Assembly (NCBI RefSeq): GCF_018687715.1
Contig: NC_056758.1
Span: 29,452,967 to 29,516,966, forward strand
Origin: Carya illinoinensis
Taxonomy: Eukaryota; Streptophyta; Magnoliopsida; Fagales; Juglandaceae
Direction: 5' to 3'
DNA: 64,000 bases
In this document: positions 1-15,000 of the stretch, piece after piece
Layout: every line of letters begins with the position of its first letter
Numbering within the stretch: position 1 is the stretch's first letter
Notes under the pieces: generated by a model
Databases searched by the model: none
What the model saw: the letters and a program-made list of their open reading frames with translations, nothing else
What the model was told of the DNA's origin: nothing
Position numbers and translations under genes: made by a program

Positions 1-3000
1 TAAGTAGGAGGCAAGCATATAAGGATAGATTACAACAAGGAATTTTCAGTTCTGACAATATTGAAGCCTCATTTGACAGTTTTCCATATTACTTGAGGTA
101 TAAAAATTTACTTTTATTTTATAATTAGGTTGTACGTCATTTGAAACTTATTTTAATCATTGCATATGCTTTATTTGGCAATGTGTTGCACATTCCATGC
201 CTAGGAAACTACACAAAGAAAGAAAAAGAAAAAGGCATATCGTTCCTGTACTTCCTTGTTTGATCCAGGCTGATAGCCTGATATTGCCCGTACATGTTAC
301 ATATCCTGCTGTACATTGGAGACTTATCTTCTTTGAATTATGTGTGATGTGGCAGTGATACTACCAGGGATGTTTTGATTGCTTCAACGCATGTTCATTT
401 GAAATGTAATAAATTTGTGAAGTATGCCTCAGACCTACCTACTGTGTCCCCACGTATATTACTCTCTGGTCCTGCAGGTAATCTGCCATTTCTGTGTTGA
501 TGTGATTCCTATGTTGTGCGTGTTGAAGTTTTTCTACTCCTAATCCTGGATGAGACATTGTCAATGGAATTTTATAGGTTCAGAGATATATCAGGAGACT
601 TTGGTAAAGGCGCTTGCCAAACATTTTGGCGCTAGACTGCTAATCGTTGATTCTCTTCTGTTGCCTGGTGTAAGCTTCCTTGATGTCTTTATATAATTTT
701 CTCTTTCATTTTTGAAATTTACCTCCTCTGTGTTGTAACGATTTTATTACTGTCTTTTAAGCTGCAATTTTCTGTTAACAAAAGCTGTTCTACATTATTG
801 TAATATAAGCTTTTGGTTGGACCAAATAATTATCAGTTTGCATGCATCTTACCTTTTTTTTGCACCCTTGCAAATAATTTTAGGGACCACCACCAAAAGA
901 TTCTGATTCTGTGAAAGAAGCTTTGAGGCCTGACCGAGCATCAATTTTTGTTAAACGAGCTGCGCAGGCTGCTGGGTTTCAGTTTAAGAAACCAGCTTCT
1001 AGCGTTGAGGCTGATATTACAGGTGGATCCACATTAAGTTCTCAGGCTATGCCGAAGCAGGAGGCATCCACTGCATCATCAAAAAGCACTACACTCAAAG
1101 CAGGCATGCTATTCCTCTGCTCTCTTCTGTAACTATAATATATGGATGATTGATTATCCATGTGCTTGGTTACTATGCTATGAATGGTTGTATCATTATT
1201 TATTTAGTATACACATAATTTATTGCTGCATCATGTAAAATTTACAGGTGATAGAGTAAAATTTGTCGGTACAATACCTTCTGGAGTTCCTCCATTGCCT
1301 AATTGTCCGCTAAGGTATTCTTTTTGCATGCTATAAACCGCATACCATTTATTATCATATAAGGATTGATTGGGGATTGGGGTTTTATTTTGTGTATCAG
1401 GATCTGGTACTAATTCTTTGTATTGAGGGAATGATTAGTGATCTTTTGTATTAATTTCTTTGATGCAAAATTAAAGGTATTTTGTGTAAAACACCTATGT
1501 TGTTGCAAATTTATTTATTTGTATTTAGTTCATCCCTAAGCAGGGGACCAACAGTTGGTTGTCGTGGCAAAGTTGTTCTTGCTTTTGAAGAAAATGGTAA
1601 TTCAAAAATTGGGGTTAGATTTGATAAATCAATTCCAGATGGCAACAATCTCGGTGGCCTTTGTGAAGATGACCATGGTTTCTTTTGTTCGGGTGATTCC
1701 TTTGATCCAGATCTCCTCTATTTTCTTCATTTTGAATCCTGGCTTTCTATTTGTTGCAGTTTTCTGTTGTCTTGTGTGACTTATTGATACTTTACTCTGC
1801 AGCCAATAGTTTACAACGCTTAGATGGTTTTGGAGGTGATGATATTGACAAGCTTGCTATTAATGAGCTCTTTGAGGTAGTTCCACTCTTTACTGGTCTA
1901 AGTGGTGGTGGTGGTGGTGTTTTGGAATCAAGATTGAGATGTCTCGTGTTTGTAGGTTACTGCTAAAGAAAGTAATGTTGGTCCATTAATATTGTTCATC
2001 AAAGACATAGAAAAGGCTATGGTGGGTAGCTCGGATTCATATACGGTCTTAAAGAGTAAGCTCGAAAATTTACCAGAGAATGTTGTTATAATTGGCTCCC
2101 ATACCCAGATGGACAGTCGTAAGGAGAAGGTAAGAAATTGCTTGTTTTCCTCTGTTGGGTTGTTTGCAAATGTAGGTACTGACATTCTTGTCCAAGATTT
2201 GTATTTAGCCTGCTGAAATACTGTTCCTACTTAATGTTTATGACTCCCATTTTTCCAGTGCCATCCTGGTGGGCTTCTGTTCACTAAGTTTGGAAGCAAC
2301 CAGACAGCTTTGCTTGATCTTGCTTTTCCGGTATGCTGACCTCTGCCATTTCTCTTTTCCCTTCTGCCCTTTCTGCTTTTGAAGTAATTGTAGCACTTGG
2401 GTGCATGTGTGCATCCATATGTATTTGTTTGGGTGTCTTAGCTCTGTTCTCTAGCCTATAAAGATTGTCACTAACTTATATATGTAGATGATTCTAACTA
2501 GTGTCTCAATTTGTTATCGTGTATATACACTGCATGCAATACCTAACATCTCCTTAGTGGCATAGTTTTTCAGAGTTGTCATTTTCGTATATATGTTTGG
2601 GAAACTTGAAATATCTCTTGCAATTGCACATTTGCTGATGTCACGCTGTTTTACTTGTTTTTTTTTTCCTTCCCCCATCTAGTTAGTTTAGCTCATGGTA
2701 GATAATTGTCCAACAATGATAGATGACATGCGTGAAATTCAGCATGTTAAGAAATGAGCTATGCAGTCCTCTGACTACAGTTCTATTATGTAGCATAAAG
2801 GCAACCAAAGCAGATCTAGCACCAGTATTTTCCTTCCCCCTCTAGTTAGTTTAGCTCATGGTAGATAATTGTCGAACAATGATAGATGACATGCACGATA
2901 TTCAGCATGTTAAGAAATTAGCTATGTGGTCCTCTGACTACAGTTCTATTATGTAGCATAAAGGCAACCAAAGCAGATCAAGCACATGTCTATGGATTAT

Positions 3001-6000
3001 TCTCAAATTGGTCCACTTGAGATGATCCTCACAGATCCTGTATTAATTAGTTGAGATGGCTACAGAAAATGAGTCTTATTTTGCAGATGAATGACTAAAG
3101 GATAATGGTGGTTGTGAAGGATGAGAAGAACCTGCAAAATCACAGCTACAGTTTTTAAAATAATCAGTGATCACCGTGTATTAGGTGTGGTTTGGGCAAT
3201 TCTAGAAAAGACAAATTGAACTAATTTGTTGATAATCATTGACTGTTTGCCTTAAAAATAGCAAGGCCCTGACTTGAAAACTCTAACCTGGGAATTGATC
3301 AGATTATGATTATTTATGAAGAATTAAGGATAAGAATCACATGAAATAAATCCTCGCATGACTATGCCTTAGGATCTCTTCCGCACTTTTTTCTTTACTT
3401 TCACCTCTATCAATTGCCATTATGTGTTATAAATTTTGGAAAATATTAATCTCTGTTAAGGTTTAATATTTCTTTGGAGCTAAATTATTCAAATAACCTT
3501 GAAGGGAAGTAAGCTCCATTTCCTAAGTTTTTCAGATAGCCTTGGAAAGAAGTAAGCCCCATTTTCTAGGTTTCATCCGGGTAGCCTTCATCAATCTTGT
3601 TTTAATTAGATTTTCTTCTTTGGCCAAAAAGCTGAAAGGTGTATTCTTACTTTTCCACATGTCAATTCTGCTTGGTTTGTATTATGGTATTGCATGGCTA
3701 TTTGGGGACCATGATTATATAGGACTGTGGAACTTGACATGGTTCTCTTCATGAAATGGAAGTTGGATCATTTAAGATTTTGGGTCTGTTGGTGGCATTA
3801 AAAAATAACCTATCAAGGCTTGTGTGATTCCTCTTCCTCTAGGATAGAGTTGAAATTGGCCTTCAGGACGAGGAATGGTTGGCTTTTAACACTGATAGCA
3901 TTACCTTTGCTTTGAGTGCCATGATGGCAAGGCAGCCACCAATCTGATTTCTGGTCACTACTCTGTTTATGGAATACAATCTTGTCTACTGCACATAAAA
4001 TTTGCTATTGGATAGAAAGTTTATTATACGATCTCTCTCCCTCTTTCAATGCAAACAGAGATAGACATGCACTCACACATATGCACAATGGTCGATGTTG
4101 ATCTAAATGATATGGTTACTACTTTAATTTCAGGATAATTTTGGTAGATTGCATGATAGGAGCAAAGAAATCCCAAAAGCAATGAAGCAACTCGCTCGAC
4201 TTTTCCCTAACAAAGTGATGGTACAACTGCCTCAGGTATGGGGCCCACCTTCATCTATACTGCCATGATGATGCTGTTATTTTCTGAAAATATTTCATAT
4301 TTCATAATTCTGTTATTCTTGACAGGATGAAACTTTACTTTCAGACTGGAAGCAGCAGTTGGAGCGTGATATTGAAACTTTGAAAGCTCAGTCTAATATT
4401 GTCAGCATTCGCTTGGTGAGTAGCACCTGATCCTATTGTTTGGGGATCTTACTTTCACTCTCCACGTTCCTCTATGCTGATAGCTATTTCTTTTTTTGAT
4501 AAGTAAATAAATTATATTATCAAAGAATAGGCAAATGCCCAGTACAAAGTATAGTTTCCATCGCTAGGTATGGGCGATGGACATCAACAAATCATGTAGC
4601 TCTAAGCCATTAAAATCAACCGCCATGGTCCAAATACAAAGAGTTCTAATAAAGAAAACTTTCAATTCCTCCATCGATCTCTCTGTCTTTGAAGGTCCTT
4701 GCATTGCGTTCTTGCCTTAAACACCACATGATGCATATGGGTATCATTTTCCACATCTCTTTTATCTGTTGGTTGCCTCTCAAATTTGTCCAGCTAGCCA
4801 CTACTCCTACCACATTCTCAGGCATAACCCAAGCCAAGTCAATTCTGCCCAGCACCTCATTCCATAACCCTCTCGCTATCTCGCAATGTATTAAGAGATG
4901 GTCCACCGATTCGCCCCCCTTCCTACACATGCAACACCAATCTGCGATGATCACCCTACGCTTCCTTTTTTTGATAAATAAATAATTTTATTGATCAAAA
5001 AATGACAACGCTTGAATTACAACTTTGATGTACCACCTAGGTGGGCACAAGGCAATAAAATCTCGAAGGGCCATGTCATTAAAATCTACAGCTATGGGCT
5101 ATCTACAAAGAGTTCTAAAAAATAACAGTTTAAGCTCCTCTAAAGATCTTTCCTGGTCTTTGAAAGTCCTCTCATTGCGCTCCCGCCACAAACTCCACAA
5201 GATGCAAATAGGGATCATCTTCAACATAGCTTTAATCGGTTGCCTGCCTCTTATGGTTGGCCAACTGGCCAAAGCTGCCTCAACCGTTTTTGGCATCACC
5301 CAGACCATTGCCGAACGAGCGAATACCTCATTCCATAAAGTCCTTGCCACATCACAATATAACAGAAGATGATCTACCTACTCTCCCCCTCCTTTGCACA
5401 TACAACACCAGTCTGCGATAATGATCCTTCTTTTCCTTAGATTATCAATGGTAAGAATCTTACCCAAGGATGCTGTCCAGACAAAGAATGAGGCTTTTGG
5501 AGGTGACACCCTACGCTTCCTCAGATTATCAGTAGTAAGAATCTTGCCTAAGGATGCTGTCCACACAAAGAACGCAGCTTTGGGAGGTGCCTTATGTCTC
5601 CATAACTTTCTCCAAGGGAACTGGGCAGGTGTCTCTTGAGTAAGAGACTTATAAAAAGAGTGCATCGAGAAAGTGCCTTTGGCTGCCGGTATCCACCATA
5701 GACATTTCTGCCTAGAAAAAGAATCCATTGGCTCATTCTTCTTGGCTTTTATAGAACCATTTGACATTATGGCAGTGGTAGTGCATTAGTGCTTGTACAT
5801 TTGTCCCATATTTGGGGCCTAGTGGGAATTAGATATCCATTCATGAATAATATCTGAGGTTGAATAGTATGATCTCTCTCTCTCTCTCTCACGCACGTGC
5901 ATGTGCAGACGCAGGACAAATGCATTCATAGACTATGTCTCATCAGCTTCAGGAATCCTTAATATTTGTATTTCTTTGAAATTTATTTTTGTTATGATAG

Positions 6001-9000
6001 TCAGATTGTTTAGTTTTTGTTGACTTTGTGCTATTGTTGGATGTTAACAAAATAAGTTTTGGTTTCAGGTTCTAAACCGAATTGGCTTGGATTGTCCTGA
6101 CCTTGAAACTTTGTTTATTAAAGATCAAGCCCTTACTACTGAAAGTATGTATTCTTTGTCTCAACCTTTGTTTCTTCAATTTATGCGGGGATCTTCACTG
6201 TGATATCATTTTTCCTTTACTTATTCTTATGCTAGGTGTTGAGAAAATAATAGGATGGGCTCTAAGTAACCACTTTATGCATCATACTGAAGCGTCAGTC
6301 AAAGATGCTAAACTTGTGATTTCTGCTGAAAGGTAGTACAATTCTTTTGAGTTGTGGTCATCATTGTTTTGGAAATTCATAATCAAATAGTTAAAAAATG
6401 GTTTACCTCTCTGTTTCCCCATGTTAACATTGCTCATGACTGTTAATTTGCAGCATTAAGTATGGGCTGAACATTCTGCAGAGCATTCAAAATGAAAGCA
6501 AAAACTTGAAGAAATCACTTAAGGTAAAGTTAACATCTACTTATTGGTGGTTCTCACAGATTCAATTGTCACCTCTCCCATTCCTTTCTGGGAATGAAAT
6601 GTACTCCCCCGATTTGTTTGTACTTTATATTCTGTTTAAGCTCAAAATTTTTCAGGATGTGGTTACTGAGAATGAATTTGAGAAGAAACTTCTTGCTGAT
6701 GTTATTCCACCAAGTGACATTGGGGTTACTTTTGATAATATTGGGGCTTTAGAAAATGTAAAGGATACTTTGAAGGAATTGGTGATGCTTCCTCTTCAGA
6801 GGCCTGAATTATTTTGTAGAGGGCAGCTGACTAAGGTGAGAGGATCTATATATGTGTTTTCACTAGTTTCTCCTACCTATATTTGGCTAAGAAACTATGC
6901 TTTATTTTCCCATGTACACCTATTTTGGATCTCTCTTTTGGGGGGTGGGGGACTGTGATTCACCTTCTTAATATAATTACTCATGTGACAGCCATGCAAG
7001 GGAATATTGCTCTTTGGGCCTCCTGGTACTGGGAAAACAATGCTTGCAAAGGCTGTTGCAACTGAGGCCGGAGCAAATTTTATCAATATATCAATGTCGA
7101 GCATTACTTCAAAGGTATTTATGGATATGAAAAGGTTGTCTGCACTCTATTCTGTTGCTTCTTCTGAACTTCTAGTGATGTCTCTCTATTGCTTGCAGTG
7201 GTTTGGTGAAGGGGAGAAGTATGTCAAAGCAGTTTTTTCTTTAGCTAGTAAAATTGCTCCTAGTGTTGTCTTTGTTGATGAGGTAAGTTTAATGCATCGG
7301 TTTTTATTTATTTATTTATTGATAGATCAGTTTGATCCAAACCTTGCCCCACCTTTTTGTTTTTTTTTTTTTTGGGGGGGGGGGGGGGGGTTCACCACAG
7401 CCCTCATATAAGCTTCTCCCTCCTCTCTAACAGAGAAAAAACTGTTCACTTCAATTATTTTTACAGGTCGATAGCATGCTAGGAAGAAGGGAAAATCCAG
7501 GAGAGCATGAGGCTATGCGTAAAATGAAAAATGAGTTTATGGTGAATTGGGATGGTCTGCGAACAAAGGATAAGGAGCGAGTGCTGGTACTTGCTGCTAC
7601 CAATAGGCCTTTTGATCTTGATGAGGCTGTTATTAGGAGGCTTCCCCGGAGGTAAAGTAATCGCTTCATACTTGTCATCACTTCGTTCCATTACTATTTG
7701 GCACAAAACAAGTTTCATATGCTTTCTGCATGCAATTGTTGTGTACAGACTGATGGTCAATCTGCCAGATGCACCAAATAGAGAAAAAATTCTGAGAGTT
7801 ATTTTAGCCAAAGAAGAGTTGTCACCTGATGTTGATTTGGAAGCAATTGCAAATATGACTGATGGATATTCTGGGAGTGACCTAAAGGTTCCCATTACTT
7901 CTTTTTTTTTTTTTAATCTGCTCTCCTTCAGCTAGATAATTTATCTCTTTATTGCATTTTGGGTTCATCTAATTACTTTTTTGGTTGTAGAATCTCTGTG
8001 TGACTGCGGCACATTGTCCGATTAGAGAAATTTTGGAGAAGGAAAAGAAGGTGAGTTTGACGTTTTTAGTTCAAGGATGTGTTTCTTTTTGGTTTGCTAT
8101 CTTGGAATATGAATGAAAATTTGCTTTATCTTTTAATGAGGGCATAATAAGCTTAGCCTGACACACCTGTTTGGTCAAGTTTTATCTATATGTTTGGTGC
8201 TAATTGTATTCTAAGCTTGGCCACATCCTTTGTCAACAATGTGACGAAAAGCATGCTTCCTCCCTCTCTAGATTCTGTTATATATGCTAGGAATAAACAA
8301 TAAGATTGGTGATCCATTGCTTTATATTTTGCTTTTGCATTGATTTGCGCTGCGACCTTTTACTTATTCTTACACGTAATCAAATTACTGCCTCGAAAGT
8401 ACAATATCTTGCAAATATATCTTCTATTTGAAGAAGAGCCTATTTTAAGGTCCCCATTTTAACATATATTATGACTTGGGTCTAGGAGCTTATGAAGATG
8501 GTGTCCCAATTGGGACTGTAGGAATTCCTAGAATTGGCTATACCAACATCATATGACATATCTGTGCTATTGATGGTATGATAATTTAGCTTCCTAACTT
8601 ATTAAGGATATTTGCTAGGATTAGGAATAACTTTTTTGATAAGCGGGATCTTTGAATAGTGATCCTCGATCCTCCTAAAGTCCATGATTTGGATACATGG
8701 CAGGCCTGTTTCATTGCTAGTGGTCTAGATGGAGAAAATAGTGGAAGAGGAGTTGGCAGTAGGGTGTTTAATGGGTACAAAATCAGGCCAACATGAAAAC
8801 TCATTGCTTTGCATTGGAGCTTTGGTCCAAGATGGACAGAAAGATATGATGGGCTGCACAGAAGCTATTCCACTGGAGTCCAAAGGGGTGTCATCGCCAA
8901 CGAAGGAATCTCTGAAAGGAGAAGGCTCTTGAGAGCCTTGTACTAAGGTGGGTCCAGAGTTTTCAGTTTCATTTCTCGATGGTAATAAGGATGCCTTACG

Positions 9001-12000
9001 GATGCTGGTAGCTACTAATAAGGATCAAGATTGGGAGTGCAGATCTCTCTTTCTTGAGGGAGAGATGGGGGACTTGATGGAATTGCAATGAGCCACAAGG
9101 GAAGGAACTGAGATGGAAGATGAACCTGTTCCTTTAAATTATTTGCCTCCATGTTAGCTTAGCTTACTTTGATTGGGTGATACCAAAGGTGAAGGAGATC
9201 CAAGGCTGTGTAGGGGTTGTGTGTGAGGGCTTTGAGGAACAATTTATGGCATTGCTCACTGCCATTGTAGTAGCCGTAGGTCATGCTTAGATTAAGAAGT
9301 CAGGTTCCAAAGGGAGGGTGCATTCAACTTCTTTTTGAAGCCTAAGATTGCATCTTGGAATGTCCTGGAGCTTAATGTGGCTAATAAGCATCTTCAGATA
9401 AAAAATTTGCTTTGTGAATGGACGGTGGACATTGTTTGCTTGCAGGAAATTGTGATGGAAGTTATTTCCAGAAGTATTGTTCGAAGCTTGTGGATTTGTC
9501 CATATGTTGGTTGCATAGCTGGTGGGACTTGACATGGTGCATCGATGGTGATTTTAATGTTATTAGATTCCCAAGCTAGAGATCGGGGCAGAGTGGGCTT
9601 CGGCCTGCAATGATGGAGTTCTTGGAGTTTATATTTGATTTGGGCTTAGTGGATATTCCTCTAATGGGTGGAACATGCACATGGTCAAACAATCAAATAT
9701 GGTCTAGATTGGACAAATTTTTAGTTTTCTCGGATTGGGAAACTCATTATACGAAGTTATGTTAGAAAAGATTACATCTCCTCTGTTCGGATCTTGTTGG
9801 ATTGCGGAGGTATTCAAAGGGGCGTAGGTACTTCAAGTTTGAGAATATGTGGCTTAAAATTGAAGATTTTGTGGAGAGGGTCAGATAATGGTGGTCCTCC
9901 TTCTATCAGATCCATGCTCTAAAAAATTATTTGAAGATATGGAATGAACAATCTTTTGGTGATATAGATGATCAGAAGAAGTCTTTGTTGGAGAAGCTAC
10001 AAGAGGTAGAGAGTGAAGAGGAGGATAGGGGATTATCTCTAGAAGAACTCTCTTGGAAGACACAGCTAGTTTCAGAACTTTAGAGGGTCACCTTATTGGA
10101 GGAGATTTCATGGCGTCCAAAATCTTGGGCTCTATGGTTAAAAGAGGGGGATCGAAGTATGAAGTTTTTCCAAAGAGTGGCCAATTCACATAGGAGGACT
10201 ACTACCATTGAGATGTTGAACATCAATGAAGTTTTTCCTTTCTGTGATTAAGGAGAATGTTGCTGGTTTTTATGAATAGTTGTTCATCGAGCTGATGTCT
10301 TGGATGATGGGTTAGCTTTTGAGACCATTGAGCATTAGAGTGATTCTTGATTGGAGAGGTCTTTAGATGAGGTAGGGGTCTAGTAACTGGTGCGGAGGAT
10401 AGTCAAAGATCAAGCACTTGATCCAAACGGTTTTTGTATGGGTTTTTTCCAATCCTGTTGGTAAGTGGTGAAGGATGATATGATGAAGGTCATCCAGAAA
10501 TTTTTCGCATTTGGGAAGTTTGAGAAAAGCCTCAATGTCACTTTTATTGCGCTTATTCCCAAGAAGGTTGGGGCAATGAACGTAAAGGATTTTCGACCTT
10601 TAATCTTATGAATGTGGTGTATAAGATTATCTCCAAGGTTCGAGCAAACTGATCGGGGGATGTCTTGGGAAGGATTATATTGAGGCCCCAAAACGCATTT
10701 ATAAGGGGAAGACAAATATTGGATCTGTTATTAATTACCAATGAACGTTTGAAGAGTAGATTAAAATCGGGCGTATCGGGGTATTTTATGCAAGTTGGAT
10801 ATGGAGAAGGCTTATAATCACATTAATTGGGACTTCCTAATATACTTGCTTGGGAGATGTGGTTTTGGGGAACGGTGGTGCTCATGGATTAGGCATTGCA
10901 TCTGCACAATAAGGTTCTCAGTTTTGGTGAATGGCAGTCTAGTTGATTTCTTTAATAGTTCTCGAGGGCTAAAGTAGGGGGATCCTTTGTCCCATTTTCT
11001 TTTTGTCATTGTTATGGAGGCACCTAACAGAATGATGCTTGCTATGGTTGGAAGTGCCTTTTTTGATTGGTGAAACTAATCGCGGTACTCTTGACATTTC
11101 TCATTTGCTGTTTGCAGATGATACTTTGAATTTTTTTTTTTTTTTTGGAAGAACAAAGTCAAATTCGTCCTTTACAGTCACTCCTACTTTGCTTTGAAGC
11201 TGTGTCTGGTTTGAAAGTGAACTTTTACAAGTTGGAGTTGGTTTTAGTTGGAAACGTTTGCAAGCTTTGGATGTAGGCTAAAACTTTGGGGTGCAAGGTA
11301 TCCTCCTTTCCCATGAAATACTTTGGCCTTCCTTCGGTTGCCTCTTTTCGGGTTAAATCAATATGGGATGAAGTAATAGAGAAGATCGAACGAAGATTTG
11401 CAGGTTGGAAGATGTTGTATTTGTCGAAAGGTGGGGAGTACCACTTTAATCAATAGCATTTTGTCCAATATGCCAACCTATTTCTTATCTTTGTTCCCAC
11501 TTCTAGCCTATGTGGCGAATTGTATTGAGAAGCTCCAACGTGACTTCCTTTGGAGCGGGTAGGTGATGAATTAAGTTTCACCTGGTCAAGTGAGGAAGCT
11601 CTGCTCTCCAATCTGTTTTGGTGGGTTGGGGATTAGAAATTTGAAGGTAACAAGCTCTTATTGGGAAATGGTTGTGGCGGTATAACGTTGAGAGGGAGGT
11701 TTTGTGGAAGTTGGTGATTGATTGTAAGTATGTGGGTATGTTGGGGGAGGAGGGGTGGACCACTACGGTGGTAGAAGGGGTTGGAATCTGGAAGCCTATT
11801 AGAAGAGGTTGGAGATTTTTTTTGACATACTAGAATTGTGATGGGATACGGATCTAAAATCAAATTATGGCGTGATAGATTGTGTAGAGATAGAGCTCTC
11901 AAGGACACATCCCATTCTCACATCGAGGGATCCGTCAAACTAGTGACATTCTCAACCCTACCAACCAAAAGCAATTAAGATTTAGCTAAGTTGATCTTTA

Positions 12001-15000
12001 AATCACTAACTACCTTTTTTTTTTTATTTTATTTTTATTTTTTTTATAGGTAAAAAGTACAGGAATAAACAGCTTAGCTTTTGGAAATGGTCATGACTCA
12101 CCTCACAAAATGTTGGTGTCATTTGTGAAAAGTAGATGGGAAATACTGAGATCCATCCCATTCCCAACATGCACTTAAAAGCCTGATATCAAACTTCTCT
12201 GCACGGTGACATTAGTCATCCCTCTCAAAGGAAGACACAGTCAGAGGTTCACAATATTGCCGTCCCTTGTAATTACCTATTGCACTTAAGGGGGATCTTA
12301 ATTCCACAAGCATCCATTGAAGACATAGCGACAGCCTTTCATTTGCTCAGGTTACCCCCACATTTTCCTCCAATGGCAATAATAGAAGGAAGGAAAAATG
12401 AGAAGAGTAATCAGATTCCTTCTAACCTTTTCTTGTTACTAAAACTGAATTGGAGTGCTTGCACCCTGAAATAATGGTTGTTAGTTCTGGGCTCAGCTCT
12501 AGGACCATCATCATGTCTCCCTATGCAAAGGGGATGCTCAATAGATTTTCCCCAAGGGTCCCATAGTCCATAACCCTTTCCCACAATCTCTATGCATAAA
12601 AAAGGGATAATGGTGTTTGAAATCTGTACTTGATAGGTGTTGGTAGACATGTTGTCAGACTATGCCTCCTCCATTGGGTCTCCTCTCGATGATTTTCTAC
12701 AAAAGCAAAGTGAGTTTCATCCTTCTTTGGGGCCTATAGGACTACAATAGTGCTTGGAGTAGGCCACAATTGTTCATCCCACTCAAGTGCTTCTTTTGGT
12801 GTGTTTGGTTGTTGAACCCAATTCAACTCATTTGAAACCAATCATTGATGAGACCCACTACTTTTTCAACTTTTCATAAAAAAATTAAACTTATCTCAAC
12901 CTATTTCATATATTTCAACCTAAAAAGTTAAACCCATCTCAATGGGACCTATAAAATACTACTATTCACAACTCAATTCAACTTACCTCAACATCCAAAC
13001 GTAGCTTGTACTGTTTCAGTAGGTCAAAATTCAAAGGTTGAGTTTGACCTACTGTTTCAGTAGGTCAAAATTCAAAGGTTGAGGTCCTTGAGGATGATGG
13101 TTTGAGGGCTTTGGCCTTCGTTTTAATCCACTATTGAGTGGGCTGGTTTAGTTGAACATTGACCTGCCCTTTTTTGGTTTCATCCTTAGTGTTCATGACT
13201 GAGCCTACAATTTTCAAACCATTTGGATTGCAATGTTGAGAGCTATGTTGGACGTATTTGATGTTGCATGATGATAATGCCCTTTGCCTCTGCAATACCT
13301 CTATAAACTTTTTTTGTAATGACAGCTTCTTTAGAGAATATCCTCATTAGGAAAACTTAAGGAAACACCAGAATCAGGAGAGTTGGGTTAATATGGGTGA
13401 TGTTCATAAGGGTGGTTGTTCTTGCAAATTGGAGAAGATTATAAGGCAATCCCCAAGTCATAGCAGTATGACAGATGGCCCACATGCTCACTATGATGTA
13501 TTTAAAGGGAAATAAATTATCGGAATTCCATATGTTATGAACAGTTTTTTAATCGGTAAACAAGATTTTATTGATCATTAGAATAAGCAAAGACCAAAGT
13601 ATACATGACATATACAAGAGCATCGCCCAAGCATGCCAGCTTAGTGATACAAGAAGTTCATGAAAACTTATTCTGATAAAATCAATTACAACCAACCAAT
13701 GGAGTAGAGTATTGAAAAACAAATTTTCTAAGCTCATCCATTGACTGCCCTCGATCTTGGAAGCCTTTTTTGTTTCCTCTCCCTCTAAATGCACATAGGC
13801 ATGTTGGGACCATCTTCTATATTGTTGCAATATGAGAGTTACCTTCGAAGTCCTCTCTAAGAAGCTAGGAGATCGATCACCCTTCTCGGCATCACCTAAG
13901 TTAGTCCCACCCGAGTGAAGAGTTCATTCCATAAGGGCAATAGCTTGGAGATCTTGAACAGTCATTGGATGACTTTAGAAATCTCTTCATCAATACCTTG
14001 TTTTTATGAGCAATAGCTAAAGATTTCAATGGGCTAAGTTTCAGTGATTTTCTTGTATCTATTTCTAGTCCTTAGATAGGTGCTTTCTTTGTATACATAC
14101 CGTGCCCTTAGGCTAAGCCTATTTTTTTACCTATTTAATAAAAAAACACTTCCACAAATCTGGCCATGATATGATTTTTGCCATTAAGTTCGACGCAAGT
14201 CATTTTGGCATTAAAAAAAAGGTTGAGGTGATTAATAGTCTTAGGGCCTGTTTGGACACTGAGATGAAACACAAATTGTCTTGAGTGTGTTTGGTATAGA
14301 TAGACAACCTTTGGTATCCAAATATAAATCCAAGTGTATCTCATCTCATCCCAATCAGTCTCTCATCATCTCAACACTATACACTAACACAAAATACAGA
14401 TGCACAATCCCAAGCCTCTGCCTAGAATGGCTCCTCTCTCATCCCATGTTACCCTAAGGATTCTTCTACTTTCTTTTGCCATTCCTTCCTCTGTTTCACA
14501 AGGCCTAGAAAGTAAAATCCTACTTCCCACCTGTGCCTGCACCATTCTCACTTTGTTTACATAGAGACACTCACATCTCAAATACTTTGGTACGAAGAGC
14601 ATTACTGTTGGGGGCCTTGGTCAAGCCCTCACACACTAAGGGGTCTATCCTCTCCTCGTTGCTCCTTGATTGATCAAATGGATTCCTATGCTTGGTCTTG
14701 ATCACGTGTAGCCCAATATGGAAGCTTCGGTGAATGGTGGCTAGTGTTTAAGGGTGGGAATAATGGTGGTGTATGGGCTATGGTGATCTCGGGTATGGTG
14801 GTAATGGGCCACAACAAGGTCTCTCTTGGGTGCTACATGCCACTTGAGTAATTTAGGGTTGGAAGATGGGTGAATGAGGCTAGGGTTGGATGTGTGTTTT
14901 GGCCAAGGGTAGTGATGGGTTTCGGCTAGGGCTTAGATGGATGGTGATCTCCTAAATTATTGGGATTGGAATTTGAATTTGAATTTGGAATGGGTTGGCC

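Noticed and set aside
12411..12650. 79-codon minus-strand frame
   Set aside because: No similarity recognised and not supported by splice sites; left as unassigned sequence.
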